From an uncultured Eubacteriales bacterium (GTDB lineage: Bacteria > Bacillota > Clostridia > Oscillospirales > Acutalibacteraceae), in assembly GCA_934702115.1 (NCBI GenBank), contig CAKUYF010000034.1, forward strand, positions 1-8,307: DNA of 8,307 nucleotides, read 5' to 3'. Under the pieces are notes generated by a model, which was not told the DNA's origin, searched no databases, and was given only the letters and a program-made list of their open reading frames with translations. Shown here in pieces: positions 1-4,804 of the stretch (the stretch's first letter is position 1; each line of letters starts with the position of its first letter). The position numbers were made by a program, and so were the translations under genes.

Positions 1-1
1 A

Positions 2-298
2 ATTCAGTGGGTAGATGTAAAATCTGCCATGGATGCTGCTGTAAATCTTTATGAAAATTTGTTTACGGTAGAAGATCCTGACTCGCAATCTGATTTTGTT
101 AAATATATAAATTTAAATTCACTTAAGGAACTAAAAAACTGTAAATTAGAAGAAAGCTTGAGAGAAGCTAAAGCAGGAGATTCTTATCAGTTTATGAGGA
201 TAGGATATTTTTGTCCTGATGTAAAAATGCTTAAAGATAATAAATTAATATTTAATAAAAGTGTTGGCCTTAAGGACGGATTTAAAAAAAATAAATAA
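2..298 (+). CDS. glnS: glutaminyl-tRNA synthetase, C-terminal fragment (5' end outside window)
   Basis: The open frame enters from the left edge in phase (first full codon at position 2) and ends at TAA 296-298, giving the last 98 residues. The text fits the C-terminal anticodon-binding beta-barrel of class I glutaminyl-tRNA synthetase: IQWVD near the edge, then LYENLFTVEDP, FVKYINLNSLK, a SYQFMRIGYFCPD block, and the closing FNKSVGLKDGFKK. The enzyme charges tRNA-Gln with glutamine using ATP in the cytoplasm. The ATG at position 29 is an internal methionine, not a start, because homologous sequence continues upstream of it. Many Firmicutes lack this enzyme and make Gln-tRNA through GatCAB, so its presence has mild taxonomic value. 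No hairpin terminator is visible after the stop; the next promoter begins only 8 bases later. GlnRS identity is confident; the catalytic domain is not in view. Confidence 0.93.
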   Translation: MQWVDVKSAMDAAVNLYENLFTVEDPDSQSDFVKYINLNSLKELKNCKLEESLREAKAGDSYQFMRIGYFCPDVKMLKDNKLIFNKSVGLKDGFKKNK

Positions 299-305
299 AA
301 TAGCA

Positions 306-335
306 TTGACTTTTAACACTTTGTTGTGGTAATAT
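306..335 (+). promoter_or_regulatory. sigma-A-type promoter of the secreted LRR gene
   Basis: TTGACT (306-311) and TAATAT (330-335) are separated by 18 bases, a near-consensus housekeeping promoter. Transcription would start near 342, leaving a leader of about 42 bases before the ATG at 384. It gives the LRR gene a start independent of glnS. Confidence 0.65.
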
Positions 336-371
336 CCTAAAGTATTCTAGTAGTTGAATTTTAATAATAAT

Positions 372-376
372 GGGGG
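372..376 (+). promoter_or_regulatory. ribosome binding site that fixes the LRR gene start at 384
   Basis: A GGGGG run lies 7 bases before ATG 384. The frame is open further up to a TTG at 354, but that codon has no purine-rich site before it and would add ten residues rich in Asn and Gly ahead of a normal signal peptide. ATG 384 is therefore preferred. Confidence 0.75.
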
Positions 377-383
377 TAATCCG

Positions 384-1403
384 ATGATAATCAAGTTGAC
401 AAAATCTAAAAAAGTAGCAATAATTATGTCGATTATGCTTAGTGTAACCTCTGCAAATGGATTTCAAATTATAAATGCTTTAAATGTTAATAATGATTTA
501 ACCAATAAAATTATAAAAAATGAAGCGAAAGATATTAATACTTATCCGTTTAAAATTAACGATCAAGGAGTACTTATAGAATATCACGGTAATGATAAAA
601 AGGTAGTAATACCTGAAGGAGTTAAAAAAATTTCTTTTGGAGCGTTTATAAACAATGATAAAATTGAAAAAGTTGTTTTTCCTGAAGGTTTAGAACTAAT
701 AGATGAATGTGCTTTTTATGGTTGCAGTTCTCTTAAAGATATAGTATTACCGGAAAGTTTAGAAAGTATTGGGAGACTGGCCTTTGGAAATTGTATAAAC
801 TGTAAAAAAGTATATTTGGGAGAAAAATTCAAATCAATAGGTGAATTTGCATTTTGGAAATGCGATTCTTTAAAGTATATAGATGTTAATAAAGATAATA
901 AAGATTATAGCAGTTATAAAGGACTTCTATATACATCGGATTATCATACATTAAAACTCTGTCCGTCGGGAATGGCTAAAAATATACGTTTAATTGATAG
1001 TACAAAAGTAATAGGTGAATATGCATTTTTTGATTGCAAGAATGTAGAGTCAGTATATATGACTGGTTTTTCACCTGTCACGATAAGTGATTCAGCATTT
1101 TACGGCTGTGAAAATCTTAAAGATGTAAAGATTGATTCAGGAATTAAAGAAATAGGATCTTGTGCATTTGCTGAATGTAAGTCTTTAACTGAATTTACTG
1201 TAGGAGATAAAGTGAAAAGTATAGGAAGCTCTGCTTTTCTTAAATGCACTTCCCTTAATAAAGTAAAGTTCCTTCCTAAAAATATTGAAATTGGGCATAA
1301 TTTATTTGCTTTATGCACTCAAAGAATATTAGTATCTGCAGAAAAAGGCTCAAGTGGATATGACTATGTAAAAAAGCATCCTAAGCAATTGCGTTTAGTG
1401 TAA
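384..1403 (+). CDS. secreted BspA-type leucine-rich-repeat (LRR_5) protein
   Basis: This is a 339-residue protein from ATG 384. Residues 1-32 form a signal peptide: Lys-rich start, hydrophobic VAIIMSIMLSV core, likely cleavage near ANG-F or INA-L. From about residue 80 to the end run eight or nine LRR_5 units of about 23 residues with the pattern IG..AF..C.SL..V.LP..L.., for example near 105, 128, 151, 209, 234, 256 and 279. An insertion at about 166-205 (GLLYTSDYHTLKLCPSG) breaks the regular repeats; it is a common feature of this family. The end (GSSGYDYVKKHP) is a typical family terminus. There is no LPXTG motif, SLH or LysM domain or transmembrane tail, so the protein should be released or held non-covalently. 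BspA-like proteins in other bacteria bind host or matrix proteins or other cells; the ligand here is unknown. It has its own promoter and terminator. Family call is firm, role is inferred. Confidence 0.88.
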   Translation: MIIKLTKSKKVAIIMSIMLSVTSANGFQIINALNVNNDLTNKIIKNEAKDINTYPFKINDQGVLIEYHGNDKKVVIPEGVKKISFGAFINNDKIEKVVFPEGLELIDECAFYGCSSLKDIVLPESLESIGRLAFGNCINCKKVYLGEKFKSIGEFAFWKCDSLKYIDVNKDNKDYSSYKGLLYTSDYHTLKLCPSGMAKNIRLIDSTKVIGEYAFFDCKNVESVYMTGFSPVTISDSAFYGCENLKDVKIDSGIKEIGSCAFAECKSLTEFTVGDKVKSIGSSAFLKCTSLNKVKFLPKNIEIGHNLFALCTQRILVSAEKGSSGYDYVKKHPKQLRLV

Positions 1404-1440
1404 TTTATATTTATAAGATAATATTTTATAAGTAACATTA

Positions 1441-1480
1441 AAAAGCTCTCTATTGCTATTAAACAGTAGAGAGTTTTATT
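1441..1480 (+). terminator. intrinsic terminator after the LRR gene
   Basis: CTCTCTATTG (1446-1455) pairs with CAGTAGAGAG (1464-1473) around an 8-base loop, with one G-U pair. The stem is flanked by A-rich sequence and followed by TTTTATT. It lies about 40 bases after the LRR stop codon. The A-rich 5' flank means it could also stop minus-strand transcripts. Confidence 0.85.
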
Positions 1481-1494
1481 GGTATTAAGAACTA

Positions 1495-1523
1495 TTGACA
1501 GTAAATTAATAAAATGTTACGAT
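1495..1523 (+). promoter_or_regulatory. promoter of the 103-residue orphan gene
   Basis: A perfect TTGACA -35 box (1495-1500) is followed after 17 bases by TACGAT (1518-1523). A TG at 1515-1516, one base upstream of the -10, gives an extended -10 element that would compensate for the imperfect hexamer. The start site would be near 1530, about 45 bases before ATG 1576. Confidence 0.65.
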
Positions 1524-1575
1524 ATAGATAGTTAAGGTTAAGAAATTATATTAAAATATAAAAGGAGAAACTATT

Positions 1576-1887
1576 ATGCTAGGTAGATTAACAGATGAAG
1601 ATTTGAGTAGAAGAGTTTGCTTATATGGAGATAAAAGAAGAAGGATAGACTTATCTGGAAATTCCCCTATAATTTATTATGGAGGATGGTTTATGAATAG
1701 GCGTACCTATGAAAAAATATATGATGATATTACGGCATTGCCTTCAGGTTATTTTAATATCATGGAGCTAAGAGATTTTATTGATTTACTGGGACAATCC
1801 GGTCTGAGCTTAAATGACGTTATTAATATGGAGGAAGAATTTACAAGGTATACTGACTCAGCAGCTCCTAATTTAATGGGATTATAA
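1576..1887 (+). CDS. uncharacterised small cytoplasmic protein, 103 residues
   Basis: I do not recognise this family. The start is well supported: GGAG at 1564-1567 lies 8 bases before ATG 1576, with a strong promoter upstream and an intrinsic terminator just after the stop, so it is a monocistronic, probably well-expressed gene. There is no signal peptide or membrane segment. Residues 1-30 are basic (RR, KRRR at 20-23). Residues 31-60 are aromatic and Gly-rich (IIYYGGWFMNRRTYEKIYDD). Residues 60-92 look helical and acidic (MELRDFIDLLGQSGLSLNDVINMEEEF). The only Cys is residue 15, so there is no metal-binding cluster. The mix could suit a small nucleic-acid- or protein-binding regulator, but nothing proves it. 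Being a real gene is much surer than any function. Confidence 0.8.
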   Translation: MLGRLTDEDLSRRVCLYGDKRRRIDLSGNSPIIYYGGWFMNRRTYEKIYDDITALPSGYFNIMELRDFIDLLGQSGLSLNDVINMEEEFTRYTDSAAPNLMGL

Positions 1888-1906
1888 TCATTTTTAAAAT
1901 ATTTAA

Positions 1907-1949
1907 AGATTCTCACCTATTTTTTTGTGAAGTGAGAGTCTAATTTTTT
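1907..1949 (+). terminator. intrinsic terminator after the orphan gene, possibly bidirectional
   Basis: AGATTCTCAC (1907-1916) pairs with GTGAGAGTCT (1932-1941), with one G-U pair, around a 15-base loop. The stem is followed by AA and six T (1944-1949). It lies between convergent genes. Read on the minus strand the hairpin is followed by a weaker T-rich tract (TTTAAATATTTT), so it may also end the LCP transcript, for which no other terminator is visible. Confidence 0.8.
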
Positions 1950-2012
1950 GCATTTGAAAATTAAGCATTTGAAGACTAAAAAATTTTTATAAAATATTTT
2001 AATAATGAAAAA

Positions 2013-3098
2013 TTATTTGTTGTTATCTTTTAGTTCGGAATCTTCATAAATGAATGTTTTTATATCCGATTTAGCTTTTGCAATATCATTTATTACTAAA
2101 ACCATTTTTTGATCGTAGGTAGCATCTCTAACGTTATTATCTGTTGGTATACGGAACTCTTCTAGAGGATAACTGAGATATACCATACAATTTGCAACTA
2201 ATCTGCTAATTTCAGAGGTCTTAAAGTTAGTAGTTATAAAAGGTGCAAGAGTAGTAACCATTTCAGTAATTTTTGCTACATTTGATTTTTTAAGAGTTTC
2301 TAAAACTGCTTTTATTACTTCTCTTTGACGTGATGTACGATCGTAATCTGAGCCCTTACTGTTTCTATTTCTTGAATGGTGTAAAGCTTGTAAGCCTGTT
2401 AAATGTTTAACTCCGGAGCCTTTTAAAATATTTTTATCACCTGAATATTTATTAATGTAAGCGGATTCTTTACTGGTAAGTTCAATATCTATTCCACCTA
2501 AAGAATCAATTATTTTTGAGAACCCTTCAAAATCAACACATGCATAGCGGTCTATGAGTACACCAAAATTTTTATGGATTGTTTCGATAGTAAGCTTTGG
2601 ACCTCCAAACGCATAGGAAGCATTTAAACGATCTCTTCCAAATCCGGGAATATTAACCCAAGTATCTCTCATTAGGGAGGTAATTTTTATTTTTTTACTT
2701 CTTATATTCAAAGAGAGTATAAGTAAAGAATCACTGCGTCCATGATCGCCTGTAGACATTGAGTCGCTTCCGATTAAGAGTACATTAAGTACCATATTAT
2801 CATTTAAAAGGCCGTCTTTTTCTGCAACTTCCTCCGCCGTTGTGCAACCATTTTCATAATAAGTATCATCGTAGTGAACAGAGTGAAGAGTATTATATCC
2901 GTGAATCATACCTACTCCTATTGTTCCTACTATTAAAAAAAATATTAAAGACAGTATTCTTCCTATGGGAAGTAATTTTTTTCTTTTTGCTTTTTTTCTT
3001 TCTGAAGAGTATATATCGACATATACTCTTTTATCTTTATTTGGTTCATATGATTCTGAGAATGAATACGAATCGCTGTTATCTGTTTTATTTTTCAT
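2013..3098 (-). CDS. LytR-CpsA-Psr (LCP) family cell-wall glycopolymer ligase
   Basis: This 361-residue protein is close to the usual LCP length. Residues 1-46 are a charged, Ser/Tyr-rich cytoplasmic tail ending in KKAKRKK; 47-65 form one membrane segment; the rest is outside. The LCP domain runs from about 104 to 270 with the diagnostic blocks LLIGSDS (107-113), HGRSDS with R121 and D123, SLMRDTWV with R144 and D145, LNASYAFGGP (158-167), and HSRNRNSKGSDYDRTSRQRE with R243, R245, D251, R254 and R257. The catalytic Arg/Asp set thus looks intact. LCP enzymes transfer undecaprenyl-phosphate-linked polymers such as teichoic acids or capsule to peptidoglycan. The start is set by GGAGG (3108-3104), five bases before the ATG. 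It lies 186 bases downstream of the LysM gene on the same strand and may be partly co-transcribed with it. Which polymer it attaches cannot be read here. Confidence 0.93.
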   Translation of the reverse strand: MKNKTDNSDSYSFSESYEPNKDKRVYVDIYSSERKKAKRKKLLPIGRILSLIFFLIVGTIGVGMIHGYNTLHSVHYDDTYYENGCTTAEEVAEKDGLLNDNMVLNVLLIGSDSMSTGDHGRSDSLLILSLNIRSKKIKITSLMRDTWVNIPGFGRDRLNASYAFGGPKLTIETIHKNFGVLIDRYACVDFEGFSKIIDSLGGIDIELTSKESAYINKYSGDKNILKGSGVKHLTGLQALHHSRNRNSKGSDYDRTSRQREVIKAVLETLKKSNVAKITEMVTTLAPFITTNFKTSEISRLVANCMVYLSYPLEEFRIPTDNNVRDATYDQKMVLVINDIAKAKSDIKTFIYEDSELKDNNK

Positions 3099-3170
3099 TT
3101 AATCCTCCAAGAGTCCGTTTTTTACTAAGAGGTCATTGTAAACCGTCCTATTACTTCAGTAGCATTTAAG

Positions 3171-3184
3171 TGTAAATGTTTACT
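3171..3184. promoter_or_regulatory. palindromic operator-like site upstream of the LCP gene
   Basis: TGTAAATGTTTACT contains the 12-base palindrome GTAAA-TG-TTTAC, 73-86 bases before the LCP start codon. It resembles a CcpA cre box (TGNAANCGNTNNCA) but differs at the central C and the last A. On the minus strand a perfect TATAAT lies further upstream (3222-3217) without a good -35, so the site would fall just downstream of that possible start. Function is uncertain in this AT-rich DNA. Confidence 0.25.
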
Positions 3185-3284
3185 TTGCATTAAATATAAT
3201 TTTATTAAAATCTTTGATTATATAGAAAGTATAAGAAGAACTTTATTAAAAATTCATACAAAAAATTGGAACTTTTAATTTTAT

Positions 3285-4436
3285 CTATCTAGAAATATAT
3301 AAAGCGATTGCAGTACGATTTGGAAGTTTTAAAATAGTTCCCGGTGTAAGCTTTTCACTTACGTCTATTCCGTTAAAAGTTGCTACAGCAGTTATATACT
3401 TGCTATCTTTGTAATAGTTTGTACTAATTGAGGAAACGGTATCGCCGTACTGAACTATATAGTCTTCATATTCCATATCAAGTCCTTCGCTTAGAGTTAT
3501 ATCAGTACCTGCAGTTTCGCCCGTTTGATTGTCTATATTTTCGGGTGAGACGTTTTTGTCTGATTCATCACTTACATTACCATTATAAGTTACATCTCCA
3601 ATAGATACAAGTACCGGAGCACTTCCTGATTGTTGTCCTTCGGTGAGCTTAGAGTAAGCTAAATAGAAAATTCCGGCTACTACCAGGGCTGATAAAGAAA
3701 TTTTTGATAATTTAGCTATAAGGTTTTTTCTCAAACTAATTTGATATTTAAAATATGAAATCCAAGAGCTTGTTTTTGAAATCTTTTCAGCTTTTTTTAG
3801 TTCCACTATCATTTCGGGTATAGACTCATAAACTCCTCTTTCACATTTATCTAATACTATGTGAAGCGGTTTATTAAATCCTGCCTGAGCTTCGGGTTCA
3901 AGAAGAGTAAAAATTATTTCACGAATATTTTTTAAAATTAATTCTTTACCTGTTGAGTTGTTATAGATTTCCAAATTTTGTAGATTACCGTGAAAATGAA
4001 CTTCTTTTTCTTTTGTGATTTTAATATTTTGAGGTTCGGTTAAGCATCCTACTATAGGGATAGGGAGACTATAAATTTTATCAATTCTAATTAATATATC
4101 TTCAAGAATAGTGCAACGTTCTTCAAAAGATTGAGCACTAAATCCTTTACGATATTTTTGTTTTATATTTTCGCATCCGAGATATTTAAACACTGCATAA
4201 TACATATTCTCTTCAACAAAAAAGTTTACAAATTCTTTTGGTTTATTTGGAGAAGAAAATATATCAAAGAGCATTTTAAAAGTTTTCAGATTATCTTTTT
4301 TATAAGGGAATTGGTTTAATAGATATAGGTTGTCAAGTGTATTTTTTTCTTGATAGGCTACAAGTATATTCATTTCTTTGTTAGAAAAAAGAGAGGCTAT
4401 TACGACATAATCCGAAGTTTTGCCTGTATTAAACAT
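3285..4436 (-). CDS. membrane protein: degenerate kinase-like domain, one TM segment, exported LysM domain
   Basis: This is a 383-residue protein. Residues 1 to about 220 lie in the cytoplasm and read like a decayed bacterial Ser/Thr kinase. YLLNQFPY (38-45) sits where active enzymes have a VIKEF-like strand, so Asn41 replaces the ATP-binding Lys. The hinge-like YYAVFKYLG is at 79-87. LTEPQNIKIT (132-141) matches the catalytic loop but with Leu132 at the Asp position, keeping N137. HFHGNL (147-152) stands where DFG should be. This points to a pseudokinase, judged by eye. One membrane segment (about 246-261) follows a basic stretch, so the C-terminus is outside. A Ser/Asp/Gly-rich linker (about 265-320) leads to a LysM module at 326-373 (YIVQYGDTVSSIS ... 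LTPGTILKLPN), which binds GlcNAc in peptidoglycan. A modest AAGGTG site (4453-4448) precedes the ATG. It is transcribed divergently from the sensor gene. LysM is sure; the pseudokinase is probable. Confidence 0.82.
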   Translation of the reverse strand: MFNTGKTSDYVVIASLFSNKEMNILVAYQEKNTLDNLYLLNQFPYKKDNLKTFKMLFDIFSSPNKPKEFVNFFVEENMYYAVFKYLGCENIKQKYRKGFSAQSFEERCTILEDILIRIDKIYSLPIPIVGCLTEPQNIKITKEKEVHFHGNLQNLEIYNNSTGKELILKNIREIIFTLLEPEAQAGFNKPLHIVLDKCERGVYESIPEMIVELKKAEKISKTSSWISYFKYQISLRKNLIAKLSKISLSALVVAGIFYLAYSKLTEGQQSGSAPVLVSIGDVTYNGNVSDESDKNVSPENIDNQTGETAGTDITLSEGLDMEYEDYIVQYGDTVSSISTNYYKDSKYITAVATFNGIDVSEKLTPGTILKLPNRTAIALYISR

Positions 4437-4490
4437 AGATTATTCCACACCTTTTTATAAAAATAATTAAATAAAACATTTTTGTTACAC

Positions 4491-4519
4491 TTGACTCAAT
4501 AATTCTATGATAATATACT
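4491..4519 (+). promoter_or_regulatory. main promoter of the sensor-MORN operon
   Basis: TTGACT (4491-4496), a 17-base spacer and TATACT (4514-4519) form a near-consensus promoter reading right. The start would be near 4526, about 130 bases before the sensor ATG. It overlaps the minus-strand promoter 4535-4507. Confidence 0.7.
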
Positions 4520-4535
4520 ATATCATACAAGTCAA
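4507..4535 (-). promoter_or_regulatory. promoter of the pseudokinase-LysM gene
   Basis: On the minus strand TTGACT (4535-4530) is followed after 17 bases by TATCAT (4512-4507), five of six matches to the consensus -10. The start would be near 4500, about 64 bases before the ATG at 4436. The two -10 boxes of the divergent pair lie one base apart. Confidence 0.65.
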
Positions 4536-4569
4536 TAACAAAATAGAGAATATATTTTTTAGAAAATGT

Positions 4570-4598
4570 TTGTAAAATTTGCGTATTTTACTTAAAAT
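4570..4598 (+). promoter_or_regulatory. possible second sensor promoter with an inverted repeat over its spacer
   Basis: TTGTAA (4570-4575), 17 bases, then TAAAAT (4593-4598) makes a weaker promoter closer to the sensor gene. GTAAAAT (4572-4578) and ATTTTAC (4585-4591) form a perfect 7-base inverted repeat around TTGCGT, placed over the -35 and spacer. It could be a repressor site, or a weak hairpin in the leader of the upstream transcript. Confidence 0.35.
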
Positions 4599-4618
4599 AT
4601 ATATCATAAGGGAGTAAA

Positions 4619-4804
4619 ATGTCAAATCATAAAAAAAATTATGTGAGGGGATTCTATGAAAAAGGACTCAAAAAAAGATTTAAAGATGAAAAAGAAAGAA
4701 AAGTTTGCAAAATTTACAAGTATTATTTTCAGTCCAAGGGTTATGTATACATTAGGGGCAATAAGTATTATAGTCCTGGCATTCATAGTGCAATATTTTG
4801 TTAA
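4619..4804 (+). other. overlapping upstream open frame with its own ribosome site
   Basis: ATG 4619 has a good site (AAGGGAG, 4608-4614) and opens a 61-codon frame that passes through A8 (4630-4637) and overlaps the first 149 bases of the sensor gene in another frame. Its product is basic and Tyr-rich and resembles no family I know. It is unlikely to be a functional protein, but ribosomes starting here would cross the sensor's start site and could lower or tune its translation. Loss of one A from the run would turn it into an eight-codon leader (MSNHKKIM) ending at TGA 4644, next to the sensor ribosome site. Confidence 0.25.

Larger units (their letters stand above)
4481..4542. repeat. nested inverted repeats spanning the divergent promoters
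   Basis: The outer arms are TTTGTTA-CAC-TTGACT (4481-4496) and AGTCAA-TAACAAA (4530-4542): 13 matching bases interrupted by a 3-base insertion in the left arm. Inside them TATGATA (4506-4512) and TATCATA (4521-4527) form a second pair, with a slightly different centre. The symmetry exceeds what two -35 hexamers alone require, so it may also be an operator. Confidence 0.6.

Noticed and set aside
354..383. Longer LRR gene start at TTG 354
   Set aside because: No ribosome site precedes it, it lies about 12 bases from the predicted transcript start, and it would put a polar N-rich stretch ahead of a normal signal peptide. ATG 384 has GGGGG at the right distance.
1950..1973. Direct repeat GCATTTGAA, two copies 15 bases apart
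   Set aside because: Short, AT-rich, only two copies, and not placed at a promoter. Chance is a sufficient explanation.
2840..3169. Plus-strand open frame antisense to the LCP gene start
   Set aside because: Its Phe/Leu/Tyr-rich product is the complement of Lys-rich codons of the LCP N-terminus; there is no ribosome site and no family resemblance.
3171..3184. Firm call of a CcpA cre site
   Set aside because: It matches the loose consensus at most positions but misses the central C and final A. Kept only as a low-confidence palindrome.
3245..3279. Inverted repeat ATTAAAA / TTTTAAT after the LysM gene as a terminator
   Set aside because: The stem has only A-T pairs and a 21-base loop, and no GC core; it would not terminate transcription. 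Read-through into the LCP gene is possible.
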